Notes: generated from the sequence alone by a model not told the origin. Counted from the first letter of the stretch, positions 7,353 through 15,780 are shown. The stretch: 64,000 nucleotides of DNA from Terrimesophilobacter sp044464485 (GCA_044464485.1 JBIQLG010000002.1:124001-188000), one strand, 5' to 3'. Program-made: numbers and translations.

Positions 7353-8744
7353 ATGTCCGACCGCCCGCACACCGCGACAATCAGTGTGGAAGAACACCGA
7401 TCGCGAATTCTCGCGGTGATTTCAGCCCTCGCTCCCGTCACCGTTCCGCTCACCGAAGCGCTTGGCCGTGTGCTCGTCGCTGATGCGGCCGCCAAAATCG
7501 ATGTCCCCAATTTCGACAATTCTGCGATGGATGGCTACGCGGTGCGTCACGCGGATGTCGCGACGGCCGCACCCGATAACCCGGTCACCCTCACCGTGAT
7601 CGCTGATCTGCCCGCCGGTTCCGCAGAAAATCCGTCCATCACATCCGGTAAATGCGCGCGAATCATGACCGGTGCGCCGGTACCCAGCGACGCTGACTGC
7701 ATCGTCCCCGTGGAGGACACGGATGCGGGAACCAGAACCGTGACCGTCTTCCGCGCGCCCGCGCCGTCTGCGCACATCCGCCACACGGGCACCGATGTGC
7801 GTTCAGGCGACATCGTCCTGACTGCGCCACGCGTGCTCAACGCCCGGGACCTGTCGGCTGCGGCCGCCACCGGGTTCAGCACATTGGAGGTGATCCCCGC
7901 ACCCCGTGTGGGCGTGCTGTCGACGGGATCCGAACTCCGTAGCCCAGGTGAACCGCTCGGTTACGGCGAAATCCATGACTCCAACTCTCTCTTGATCGCC
8001 TCCGCAGTGCGCGAGTGCGGCGGGATCCCGGTACTCGTCGACTCGATACCTGACGACGCGGATGCGCTTCGCGCCACGTTCGAGAGGTTTGCGCCGCAGG
8101 TTGATGCGTTTGTCACTTCCGGAGGAGTGAGCGTCGGCGCCTACGATGTCGTCAAAGCGGTGCTCGCGCCTCTCGGCGTCTGGTTCGGTTCAGTGCGGAT
8201 GCAGCCGGGTAAACCCCAGGGGTTTGGAGCATGGCCTGGCGCACTCGGCAAACAGGGCGCATCCGGCGCATCCGCCACCGCCACCGACAGCGCCACCGAC
8301 AGCGCCACCGCCACCGACAGCGCCACCGCCACCGACACCCACAGCGCCACCGCCACCGCCACCGCCACCGACAGCGCCGGCATCAGCACTACCAACACAC
8401 CCATTTTTGCGCTTCCCGGTAACCCGGTGAGCGTGTTCATTTCGTTCGAACAGTTCGTGAGACCCGCACTTCTGGCGATGCAAGGCCGTGGGGACGTCTT
8501 GCGACCCGCTGTGCGCGCGAACGTCTCGGCCGGTTGGACGAGCCCGGCAGGTCGCGCCCAATACATGCCCGCGTTTGTTGGAAAGACATCCGACGGCGCG
8601 TACACCGTGCGCCCCGCGAGCGCGGGCGGATCCGGATCGTATCTTGTTGCGAGCCTTGCCGGGGCGAACGCGATCGCGATGGTCCCCGAATCGGTGACCG
8701 AAGTGCGCGAAGGCGAACTCGTCGATGTCACACTGGTGTCATGA
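7353..8744 (+). CDS. moeA: Molybdopterin molybdenumtransferase MoeA
   Basis: A 463-residue cytoplasmic enzyme that inserts molybdate into adenylylated molybdopterin, the last step of molybdenum cofactor synthesis. Visible family motifs: the substrate loop FDNSAMDGYAV, GAPVPSDADCIVPVEDT, TGSEL, SGGVSVGAYD and LPGNPVSVF. Its length exceeds the usual 400-420 residues because an approximately 40-residue run rich in Thr, Ala, Ser and Asp is inserted between MQPGKPQGFG and IFALPGNP, next to the active-site loops. Its stop overlaps the moaC start (ATGA). Diverges from the mod operon, so molybdate uptake and use are encoded back to back. Confidence 0.93.
   Translation: MSDRPHTATISVEEHRSRILAVISALAPVTVPLTEALGRVLVADAAAKIDVPNFDNSAMDGYAVRHADVATAAPDNPVTLTVIADLPAGSAENPSITSGKCARIMTGAPVPSDADCIVPVEDTDAGTRTVTVFRAPAPSAHIRHTGTDVRSGDIVLTAPRVLNARDLSAAAATGFSTLEVIPAPRVGVLSTGSELRSPGEPLGYGEIHDSNSLLIASAVRECGGIPVLVDSIPDDADALRATFERFAPQVDAFVTSGGVSVGAYDVVKAVLAPLGVWFGSVRMQPGKPQGFGAWPGALGKQGASGASATATDSATDSATATDSATATDTHSATATATATDSAGISTTNTPIFALPGNPVSVFISFEQFVRPALLAMQGRGDVLRPAVRANVSAGWTSPAGRAQYMPAFVGKTSDGAYTVRPASAGGSGSYLVASLAGANAIAMVPESVTEVREGELVDVTLVS
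8257..8378. repeat. Microsatellite-like repeat inside moeA
   Basis: About 120 bases built from CCACCG, GACAGCG and GCATCCG units (hexamers and dodecamers), encoding a (TDSATA)n-like tract. All visible unit lengths keep the frame. It lies in a loop region of MoeA and is absent from the standard family. Confidence 0.88.
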
Positions 8745-9223
8745 CGGATCAGCCCTTCACTCATCTGGATGCCCACGGCCAGGCGCGCATGGTAGATGTC
8801 ACCATGAAGACCCCCACCGTTCGCGAGGCCATCGCGGCCGGCTTTGTGCGGTGTTCCCCCCTGGTAATCGACGCTCTTCGATCCGGAACCGCGCCAAAGG
8901 GTGACGTGCTTGCGGTCGCACGGATCGCGGGCATCCAGGCTGCGAAACGGACATCCGAACTGTTGCCGCTGGCGCACGTGATCGGTGTGCATGGTGCGAA
9001 GGTCGAGTTGGAGGTCACGGATGACGGGGTCGCCATCGTGGGAACAGTGCGCACGGCTGATCGCACTGGCGTTGAGATGGAAGCGATGACCGCCGTTGCC
9101 GTCACCGCACTCGCCGTGGTGGACATGGTCAAGGGCATGGATAAGTCCGTGGAGATCGTCAACGTTCGATTGCTGGCGAAATCCGGTGGCAAGTCCGGAG
9201 ACTGGGTGCGCCCAGCTCAGTGA
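8741..9223 (+). CDS. moaC: Cyclic pyranopterin monophosphate synthase MoaC
   Basis: A 160-residue enzyme that, with MoaA, converts GTP to cyclic pyranopterin monophosphate, the first pathway step. Conserved segments are MVDVTMK near the N-terminus, LLPLAHVIGVHG, TGVEMEAMTAVAVTALAVVDM and the K-G-MDK motif. The ATG overlaps the moeA stop as ATGA. MoaA is not in the window, so this is a split pathway locus. Length matches the family. Confidence 0.95.
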   Translation: MTDQPFTHLDAHGQARMVDVTMKTPTVREAIAAGFVRCSPLVIDALRSGTAPKGDVLAVARIAGIQAAKRTSELLPLAHVIGVHGAKVELEVTDDGVAIVGTVRTADRTGVEMEAMTAVAVTALAVVDMVKGMDKSVEIVNVRLLAKSGGKSGDWVRPAQ

Positions 9224-9405
9224 GTAGTGTCGACACTACGCCAGTGTCCGCTGTTAGCACGGGCCGTGCTCGCCCGCAGCTGTCGCCCATCCTGCACCCG
9301 ACGATGCCCGCCGCTACCTATCTGGTGCCTGCCAATTCTCACCGCCAACTGATCTCGCCAACTGATCTCGCACCTGCCGGTGGCGGCTAACCAACAGCTC
9401 GCTTG
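9224..9405. other. Convergent intergenic region with two hairpins
   Basis: Between the convergent moaC and Mog/MoaB genes. GTAGTGTCGACACTAC at 9224-9239 is a perfect 16-base palindrome directly after the moaC stop. AGCACGGGCCGTGCT at 9256-9270 is a second hairpin with a six-base stem. GCCAACTGATCTC is directly repeated near 9344-9370. The hairpins may end transcription from both sides, but no T-run follows. Confidence 0.5.
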
Positions 9406-9915
9406 CTAGTGGTCGCCGCCATCCAACTGGTCGAGGATGTGCGGCAACAGCGGCAACACCACGTCGAGACCCTGCTCCACGGCCGTCGTGGATCCCGGAA
9501 GATTGATGACAAACGTAGTGCCGGCAACGCCCGCGAGGCCTCTGCTTACCACTGCCATCGGTGTGGACCGCGCGCCCTCGTTGCGGATGGCCTCCGCGAT
9601 CCCGGGGATTTCACGCGTGAGCAACGGCCTTGTGCCCTCCGGCGTGAGGTCACGGGGCGCAATTCCAGTGCCACCGCTCGTAATGATGACGTTCGCCCCG
9701 TCGTCAAGTGCTGCCCGAATGGCGGCGGAAACAGAGTCCGCACCGTCTCGCACGATCGTCGACGTCGTTATATATCCCGCATCGGTAAGCCGCTCGAGAG
9801 CGTGCGGACCGGAGGTATCTTCGCGCTCACCACGAGATCCGCGATCCGACACGGTGATGACGTGCGCGCGGTACTTCCGGGTCTCATTCGAGTTGTCGTC
9901 GTGGTTCTCTTCCAT
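9406..9915 (-). CDS. MogA/MoaB family molybdenum cofactor biosynthesis protein
   Basis: A 169-residue MoCF-fold protein. AHVITVSDRGSRGE near the N-terminus and ITSGGTGIAPRDLTPE are the molybdopterin-binding signatures shared by MogA (adenylates molybdopterin) and MoaB. I cannot separate the two from sequence alone. The ATG at 9915 gives a normal N-terminus, but its GGAGG is only one base away, so the exact start is uncertain; a longer frame extends to 9993. It belongs functionally with moeA and moaC and is transcribed toward them. Confidence 0.88.
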   Translation of the reverse strand: MEENHDDNSNETRKYRAHVITVSDRGSRGEREDTSGPHALERLTDAGYITTSTIVRDGADSVSAAIRAALDDGANVIITSGGTGIAPRDLTPEGTRPLLTREIPGIAEAIRNEGARSTPMAVVSRGLAGVAGTTFVINLPGSTTAVEQGLDVVLPLLPHILDQLDGGDH

Positions 9916-9999
9916 ACCTCCAGCGTAGGCCGTCGTTGGTGGACGACTCCCAGCGGAACCAGATCGTGCGATGTTAGCGTCAAAGAGCGACAAACACAG

Positions 10000-10019
10000 T
10001 TTGGTGAACCAAATACAGT
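10000..10019 (+). promoter_or_regulatory. osmC promoter with operator-like inverted repeat
   Basis: TTTGGTGAACCAAA at 10000-10013 is a perfect inverted repeat with a two-base centre. It abuts the -10 candidate TACAGT at 10014-10019. A 15-base leader with AGGGAG then leads to the osmC ATG at 10035. A repressor bound here would block the polymerase. Confidence 0.5.
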
Positions 10020-10034
10020 ACTAGGGAGAATGAC

Positions 10035-10478
10035 ATGAGCATCGCGGTGAGAATGGCCGAAACCGTCTGGGACGGAAGTCTGGCCACAGGCTCGGGAAAG
10101 CTCAGCGGCACGAGCGGCGCGCTGGACGACCTCCCCGTAACGTGGGCAGCGCGCACAGAAGAACCGGGAGGCAAAACGAGTCCGGAAGAGCTCGCAGCCG
10201 CAGCACATTCATCGTGCTTCTCGATGGCACTGGCACTCACGTTGAGCGAGCACAAGGCAGTACCGAAGCGACTCACTGTCGGGTCGACTGTCACGCTGGA
10301 TGCCGTAGACGGCAAACCAACTATCGTGTCGTCCGCAATCACCATCGTCGGCGACGTTCCCGGCATTGACGAGGATTCGTTTCGTTCGATGGTGGATGAG
10401 GCGGCCGCGATCTGTCCAATCTCGCGCCTGTTCGCGGGAACCTCGATCACGGTGGATGCAACTTTCGTCACGTCCTGA
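10035..10478 (+). CDS. OsmC/Ohr family peroxiredoxin-like protein
   Basis: A 147-residue cytoplasmic thiol peroxidase that reduces organic hydroperoxides. The two reactive cysteines of the family are at residues 61 (HSSCFSMAL) and 127 (AAICPIS), and the EE pair at 51-52 and an Arg near 40 fit the OsmC active site. The SD AGGGAG is well placed before the ATG. Divergent from the Mog/MoaB gene, with about 120 bases between that holds an inverted repeat at the -10 box. It closely resembles the OsmC rather than the Ohr subgroup by length and cysteine context. Confidence 0.88.
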   Translation: MSIAVRMAETVWDGSLATGSGKLSGTSGALDDLPVTWAARTEEPGGKTSPEELAAAAHSSCFSMALALTLSEHKAVPKRLTVGSTVTLDAVDGKPTIVSSAITIVGDVPGIDEDSFRSMVDEAAAICPISRLFAGTSITVDATFVTS

Positions 10479-10588
10479 CCGCCGACGTTCGCGCTCTTTC
10501 CATTACGACGTGGTCTCGTGCCTGATTGCGCCTTTTTCACGGCCAGCTGGCGCCTGCGGTAACGAATGCAGAGGGCTATGGTGGAGTT

Positions 10589-10897
10589 ATGGCTGTCGAA
10601 CCGATTGAACTTCACCACACCGCTCCCGCTCGAACGGAGAGCAATGGTTGCGCTTGCGGCCATGAAGACGAGAACGAGATCGTGCTGGATGTTCGAACCA
10701 TCCCTCACGCGATCCGTCACGCCACAATTTTTGGAGCGATCGGTGCGATTACACCCGGTTTCAGCCTCGATCTGGTGGCCGATCACAACCCGTTGCCGCT
10801 TCTTGCGCAACTCGATCAACGAAACCCCGGCGAGTTTGCGGTGAGCTACCTTGAAGAGGGCCCAGAGGTCTGGAAGCTGCGCCTCACTCGCCAGTAG
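10589..10897 (+). CDS. DUF2249 domain protein
   Basis: A 102-residue protein. From residue 30 it matches the DUF2249 pattern: VLDVRTIP, RHATIF, PGFSLDLVADHNPLPLL and YLEEGPEVWKL. This domain is often found alone or fused to hemerythrin in nitrogen-oxide and anaerobic respiration loci, which fits the nirK-nnrS genes 3 kb away. The N-terminal 25 residues add a CACGHED segment that could bind a metal. The biochemical role of DUF2249 is not established. An earlier in-frame ATG at 10526 is possible; I prefer 10589 because the domain needs no more N-terminus. Confidence 0.78.
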   Translation: MAVEPIELHHTAPARTESNGCACGHEDENEIVLDVRTIPHAIRHATIFGAIGAITPGFSLDLVADHNPLPLLAQLDQRNPGEFAVSYLEEGPEVWKLRLTRQ

Positions 10898-11048
10898 CGT
10901 CACCGCAGGCCATCGGACCGAGCCATCGCGCGCCAGGCCATCGGACCCAGCCATCGCGCAGAGCACCCTGCAACCAGTCCCTGCAACCACAGCCATTCTC
11001 CCCAGCCACCAGCATCAGAAACCCAACTCCTGGCACCGGCAATTCGCT

Positions 11049-12611
11049 TCAGGCGCTGTCCCTTAGCCGTTGTTCCCGCTGGAAATCGCGCAGCACTGCA
11101 CTCTTTGATTTCAGTTCTCGAGGTCTTTGCCCCGGATCGATGTCGGGTGGCGGAATGAGCCAATAGGTTGAATGCTTCCGCACGATTTCCCAGTGATTGT
11201 TGTGAACGAGCATGTGGTGATGTCGGCACAGGAGGATTCCGTCCGCGACATCCGTCTTACCGCCGTCGCGCGCCCAGTGGTTGATGTGGTGAGCCTCAGT
11301 CCAGCTGGCCGGACGGTCGCATCCTTCGAACATGCACCCGCCATCGCGCACGGCAAGCGCGATCTTCTGATGGGGAGTGAACAGTCGCGATTCCCGGCCA
11401 AGATCGATGACGTTGCCACGACCATCGAGTACTACGGGGACCGTTCCCCCCAGGCAGATCGCCCGTTCGACCGATTCAATGCTGACCGGATTTTCGTTTC
11501 CCTCAACGCGGCCGTGACCCGCACGTTTGCGAAGTGCCTCCTCGGTGACGAGCACCCGCACAGCGGGAACGCGGGACCCCATAATTCGTGGGCAACGGCG
11601 AGACCGCCCGGCACTTGAGCTGTTTTCTGCAGCTCGCGCCTCAGCCAGATCCGCGTCGACTCCTTTGCGAAGTATGCCGAGGAATGCGTCGTGGAGGTAT
11701 TGTTCCGTGCTGCGAGTGTCCGTCGCAATCGCATCCGACCATTCGCGGTCGCCCGCGTCAACGAATCGTGGCCCACCGCGACGAGGGGACGTCAACTTGT
11801 CGTAAACGTCATCCAACCACGCCGACATTTCAAGATCGGGGTCGAGCGTATACCGCGAAACACCGTTCGGTCGGACCGTCCTGCGAAGCGACCGCTGGGA
11901 ATGAAGGAGTTGTTCACGCTCAGAAATTCCTACCTCGTCGAGTTCGTCCCGCATTTGGCGTGCCCGCCGATAAAGCTCGTCGGCGTTGAGGTGAGCGTCC
12001 TGCAGAAGTTCGGTGACCGCGCCGGTCAGCGCCGCGACAGTGACAGCAGCTTCAGTGACAGCAGCTTCAGTGACACCAGCTTCAGTGGCTCCGGATACCG
12101 AGTCGGAACACTCCTGAGCAGAAGGTTCCCCAAGACCACTGCGAATTGCACGTGCAGCATCAACCGTAAGCAATCCCTGGGCAACCGCAGTTCCCACTGC
12201 GGCCAGCCAGGGCTCACGCACCACGAATCCGTCAGGAATCTCGCCGGTGATGGGATTGGCCGCATCCGTGATCATCGATTCGTGCACGATAGTTCCGGCC
12301 GTAACGAGCGTTGATGCGTCACGTCTCGTGGAGCCGGTCGTCGACTGAACGAGCTTTTCGGCATTCTGGAAACCCTGCTTCTGAGCTAATCCGCCATAGC
12401 CCAGTTCCCGCCGCGATCGATACGCGATCTCGCCTGCTACAAGCGACGACCGCGCATCTACGATTCGTCTCAGCTCGGATAATTCGCGCTGCACCGCGAG
12501 AAGGTTGGCGTCTTCCAGTTGCCGGACATCCACCAGCTGCGCGGGAATACGCAGCGCGGCCGATATCGCTGCATTTACAGCGTATGTGAAACTATCTCCG
12601 AAACTGGACAC
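11049..12611 (-). CDS. DUF222 / HNH endonuclease domain protein (13E12-like family)
   Basis: A 520-residue protein of a type that is present in many copies in actinobacterial genomes. The N-terminal DUF222 region is helical. The C-terminal HNH nuclease motif is visible as CMFEGCDRPASWTEAHHINH followed by CRHHHMLVH, so the zinc cysteines and catalytic histidines are intact. The function of the family is not settled; some members sit within mobile or repeated elements. GTG start. A Thr/Val/Ala-rich repeat (VTEAA units) lies in the middle, near residues 175-195. Gene stands alone, with no partner visible. DNA upstream of the start (12612-12717) is AT-rich and probably holds its promoter. Confidence 0.85.
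   Translation of the reverse strand: MSSFGDSFTYAVNAAISAALRIPAQLVDVRQLEDANLLAVQRELSELRRIVDARSSLVAGEIAYRSRRELGYGGLAQKQGFQNAEKLVQSTTGSTRRDASTLVTAGTIVHESMITDAANPITGEIPDGFVVREPWLAAVGTAVAQGLLTVDAARAIRSGLGEPSAQECSDSVSGATEAGVTEAAVTEAAVTVAALTGAVTELLQDAHLNADELYRRARQMRDELDEVGISEREQLLHSQRSLRRTVRPNGVSRYTLDPDLEMSAWLDDVYDKLTSPRRGGPRFVDAGDREWSDAIATDTRSTEQYLHDAFLGILRKGVDADLAEARAAENSSSAGRSRRCPRIMGSRVPAVRVLVTEEALRKRAGHGRVEGNENPVSIESVERAICLGGTVPVVLDGRGNVIDLGRESRLFTPHQKIALAVRDGGCMFEGCDRPASWTEAHHINHWARDGGKTDVADGILLCRHHHMLVHNNHWEIVRKHSTYWLIPPPDIDPGQRPRELKSKSAVLRDFQREQRLRDSA
12042..12086. repeat. 15-bp tandem repeat inside the DUF222/HNH gene
   Basis: Three adjacent copies of GACAGCAGCTTCAGT (the last with one change) at 12042, 12057 and 12072, encoding five-residue VTEAA repeats. 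Frame-preserving. Confidence 0.88.
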
Positions 12612-12717
12612 ACAACTATGATTTCAGACTCGAACAAAGATATAAATACCTCGGCGACGATCTCCGGATAAGTTCTTTTCTGGCGGCCTGTGGAGGGGAG
12701 GTGATCACCGGGCAAGC

Positions 12718-12987
12718 TCAACGCACGATGCGAACCTCAACCTCATCGCCGACGCCCTTGCCGAGCTTCTTGCGCAGCGCGGCACTCACCGAAATGAAGT
12801 GGTGGCCCTGGCCGGTCGGCATGAGCGCGGAGGTCACCTCAATGCCGTCAACAGTCGTGTTCGCTTTCACCGACTTGCCGTGGCCGAAGAAATCCTGCGA
12901 ACCGGGCACCTCGATGACCGACCACGCGGGCATCCACTCGGGGTTCACTATGATGCCGGTGAAGGCGAGGGCGTCAGTCATAGTCAC
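12718..12987 (-). CDS. DUF1905 domain protein
   Basis: An 89-residue protein matching the small DUF1905 family: FTGIIV near the start, a GQGHHFISVSAALRK-type segment and a C-terminal VEVRIVR strand. Members are predicted small beta-barrel proteins without a proven activity. GTG at 12987 is preferred over the ATG two codons later because GGGAG is seven bases upstream. Downstream of nirK on the same strand, separated by the 31-base repeat array. Confidence 0.8.
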   Translation of the reverse strand: MTMTDALAFTGIIVNPEWMPAWSVIEVPGSQDFFGHGKSVKANTTVDGIEVTSALMPTGQGHHFISVSAALRKKLGKGVGDEVEVRIVR

Positions 12988-13001
12988 AGAGTAGCTCCCT
13001 T

Positions 13002-13140
13002 CGAGACGCGCTCCGCGCTCCTCAGGGAACGACGAGACGCGCTCCGCGCTCCTCAGGGAACGACGAGACGCGCTCCGCGCTCCTCAGGGAACGGGAAGAG
13101 AGGTGCCCCTTCGAGACGCGCTCCGCGCTCCTCAGGGAGC
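13002..13140. repeat. 31-bp GC-rich direct repeats overlapping the nirK stop
   Basis: Four copies of CGAGACGCGCTCCGCGCTCC followed by TCAGGGA start at 13002, 13033, 13064 and 13112. The first three are at exact 31-base spacing; the fourth is displaced by 17 extra bases. The TGA stop of nirK (13132-13134 on the minus strand) lies inside the fourth copy. The unit contains GCGC-based dyad symmetry and resembles short dispersed repeats I associate with Microbacteriaceae genomes. No spacers of CRISPR type. Confidence 0.9.
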
Positions 13141-15780
13141 GACCACGTGGAACACGCCGTGCGCGCCCTTCTCGGCATCCGACATGATGTGGGAAACGAA
13201 CGGGTAGTTGCCTGCCTCAGGGAACGTGAGCTCCACGAATCCGCCCTGCGCCGGCTGCATCGGGAACACCTGCGAGCCGCCCGTTCCCGTGCTTCCGCCG
13301 TCGCGCAACAGGTAGTCGCCCTCCGAGAACACCGTGTCGAACTGGCCGCCGACGACGTGGAATGCCCCTGCCGTGTTTGGCCCGGCATCCAGGAGCCAGA
13401 TGCGGATCTTCTCGCCAACCTTCACCGTGATCGGCCGATACGTGTACTGGTTCGCGTAGCCGTTGAACACCACCAGGTCCGGCCGCTGGGTCGCAATCCG
13501 CGCAACATCGGCGATGCCGCCCTCCGGCCCGAGGTAGTACTCGGACTGCACGAACACGAACTCCTTGTCCACGGGCGTGAGCCCCGCCGGATCGATGACG
13601 ACCGCGCCGTACATTCCGTTCGCAATGTGCAGAGACATGGGCGCAGTCGAGCAGTGGTACAGCCAGATGCCGGATCGCGTGGCCGTGAAGTTGTAGGTAA
13701 GCCGCTCGCCCGGCTGGATGGTGCGCATCGGCTCGTCCGGCGCGAGCGAGCCGGCGTGGAAGTCGATCGAGTGACCGAGAGTCCCGTCGTTGACGAGGGT
13801 GATTTCAAAGCGGTCACCCACTTTGCCGCGCAGCGTCGGCCCAGGGGCAGTGCCCTCGAACGTCCACAGCGTTTGCTTCACGCCCGGCGCGACCTCCCGC
13901 ATCCCTTCGCGCACCGTGAACGTATACGTGTGCACGGTGTCGGATGCCACGGGCGGCAGCACGGGATCGTGCGCCTCGAAACTTGCGGCCGGCTTCTTCG
14001 CGAGGTCAATGTCACCGGCGGCGGACGGCCCCTCCTGCGCGCCATGGTTGTGGCCGCCGGCATTCGGCGAGATGGACGGCGTCGGAGCCGCAGTAGCTCC
14101 GCCGATCATCTTCACGGACATGACCATGCCGAGCTGCCGGTGGCCGGCGATCGAACACCAGCCATCGATGTCCGAAGTCACGACGCCCACCGGGACGCTC
14201 ACGGTCTCGCCCGGATTCATGAGCCCCGACTTGGCTCCGTTCGCCAGCACGAGATCGTGCACCTGGTTGTCTTTGTTGGTGAGCGTGATGACGAGTTTGT
14301 CGCCAGCCGGAACCTTGACGACATCGGGGTGGAATCGCATGTCCTTCATGCTCACCTCGACGGTGGTCGTGTTCCCAGTGGGGGTGATCTGCACTTGCGT
14401 GCTCGGGCGGGTGAGGTTCAGGCCCGCCGCGACCGGGTCGACGGCAATACCCACCGTCATGGCGAGAACGACGGTGGCCACTGCAGCGGCTATCGCCCCG
14501 CCGCGGCGTGCCGGAGTCGACGCGAGTGCGACCGCCGCATCCTCCGCCGAAATGCCCGGCTTCGCGCGCGCGGCTGCGGCATCCACCGGCACTGCTCGCG
14601 ACACGATGACCGCGCGCACGGCGAGAATAAGGAACACGAACAGCACCACGAACACGAGCAGGGAGTCGACCACTTTCACGACGCTCGGCACCGGCAGCAG
14701 GTACACGATGATCCCGAGGTTCACGACGGCGACGCGGTACAGCGCGGCGCGGTTCAACTCGAGCGCGGTGCGGCGGTTCGCTTCCGGACCGCCGCCGATC
14801 ACGACGGGCAGCAGGTAACTGAGCGCGCCCAAAAGTACTTGCGCTGCGAATCCGGCCGCGAACGGGCCGACGAGCCACACGACATCGGAGGAGGCAATGG
14901 CCCAGTCCGGAGCGGTCACCACGATAACCCCGAACGCAATCGTAGAAAATACGAACCACCCGAATGCTGCCGCGATGCTCCAGCTCGCGAACGTCCACTG
15001 CTTCGAGCGTCGAGCCTGCCGCACACCGCCCGCGATCACAAACCCCACGCCGACGAGGTACACGAGGATGCCGACCGCGAAGAGCGCACTCACCTCGAGC
15101 AACGGGGAAATCCCGGCGACGACGAGGCCGCCGATCATGAGCATGAGTGCACGTTGCGCCATGTCGTCGACGTCGTCCGTGACTTTCGTATGCAGGATCG
15201 TCGGCCACAGCAGAATCGCCGTGCCGACGACGGTGAGGCCCACCCACCCGAGCAGGTTGAAGGCGAGATGCGCGGGGTAGAGCCGATCATGCCAACCGGC
15301 CGCGAGGGTGGGCTGCGACATGATGATGCCGATGGCCACTCCCACGGCGAGCGCGATCCCGGACGCGAAGTAAAACTTCACGAGCGGCGCGAACCGGGCG
15401 GGCAGCGCACCGCGCGATTGCACGATGAGCACCACGACGTGGGCAATCACGACGACCCCCACGAGGATGCCGCCGGCAAGCACGAGCGGCCAGAATCCGC
15501 TCACCATCCCCGCGACGACCAGCCCGACACCGACCGTGTGCCCGAGCAACCGGATGCCGTGGAACGCGCGCCCGCCGGGAGCGGCCCTGCGCAGGAGAGT
15601 GTCGGCGAAATGCTGGGTCCAGATGAGGATGGCCGTGCTGACGGCACCCAGGAGGAATAAGTGGACCATGAGCCAGTTGCCTTGAGGTACGAACCGGTGC
15701 GCCCCGATGATGGCGGACGCCGCGACGAGCCAGAACGCAACGAGTGCGTTCATCAGCAGGTACCAGCGTTTGCGATTCAT
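13132..15780 (-). CDS. nirK: Membrane/cupredoxin/copper nitrite reductase fusion (NirK)
   Basis: An 882-residue three-part protein reducing nitrite to nitric oxide outside the membrane. Residues 1 to about 430 form a polytopic membrane domain with several histidines. Next is a cupredoxin with a type 1 copper set (HDLVL, then CSIAGHRQLGM). The C-terminal NirK unit keeps every ligand. Type 1 copper: H670, C710, H718, M723. Type 2 copper: H675, H709, H864. Catalytic pair: D673 (HSIDFH) and H808 (FHVVGG). The ATG overlaps the nnrS stop as ATGA. The fused cupredoxin probably passes electrons to NirK. The fusion is longer than plain NirK (about 340-380 residues). Its stop codon lies within a repeat. 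Confidence 0.93.
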   Translation of the reverse strand: MNRKRWYLLMNALVAFWLVAASAIIGAHRFVPQGNWLMVHLFLLGAVSTAILIWTQHFADTLLRRAAPGGRAFHGIRLLGHTVGVGLVVAGMVSGFWPLVLAGGILVGVVVIAHVVVLIVQSRGALPARFAPLVKFYFASGIALAVGVAIGIIMSQPTLAAGWHDRLYPAHLAFNLLGWVGLTVVGTAILLWPTILHTKVTDDVDDMAQRALMLMIGGLVVAGISPLLEVSALFAVGILVYLVGVGFVIAGGVRQARRSKQWTFASWSIAAAFGWFVFSTIAFGVIVVTAPDWAIASSDVVWLVGPFAAGFAAQVLLGALSYLLPVVIGGGPEANRRTALELNRAALYRVAVVNLGIIVYLLPVPSVVKVVDSLLVFVVLFVFLILAVRAVIVSRAVPVDAAAARAKPGISAEDAAVALASTPARRGGAIAAAVATVVLAMTVGIAVDPVAAGLNLTRPSTQVQITPTGNTTTVEVSMKDMRFHPDVVKVPAGDKLVITLTNKDNQVHDLVLANGAKSGLMNPGETVSVPVGVVTSDIDGWCSIAGHRQLGMVMSVKMIGGATAAPTPSISPNAGGHNHGAQEGPSAAGDIDLAKKPAASFEAHDPVLPPVASDTVHTYTFTVREGMREVAPGVKQTLWTFEGTAPGPTLRGKVGDRFEITLVNDGTLGHSIDFHAGSLAPDEPMRTIQPGERLTYNFTATRSGIWLYHCSTAPMSLHIANGMYGAVVIDPAGLTPVDKEFVFVQSEYYLGPEGGIADVARIATQRPDLVVFNGYANQYTYRPITVKVGEKIRIWLLDAGPNTAGAFHVVGGQFDTVFSEGDYLLRDGGSTGTGGSQVFPMQPAQGGFVELTFPEAGNYPFVSHIMSDAEKGAHGVFHVVAP

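Noticed and set aside
8257..8378. Repeat tract as evidence that moeA is a broken gene
   Set aside because: The frame is open through the tract and all MoeA motifs are present on both sides.
13002..13140. Four direct repeats as a CRISPR array
   Set aside because: There are no unique spacers between the first three copies; the copies are directly joined at a 31-base period and no cas genes are near.
12799..15660. Very long rightward open frame (about 950 codons)
   Set aside because: It is antisense to nnrS-proximal DUF1905 and the nirK fusion, whose protein has all copper ligands. Long antisense frames are expected in high-GC DNA.
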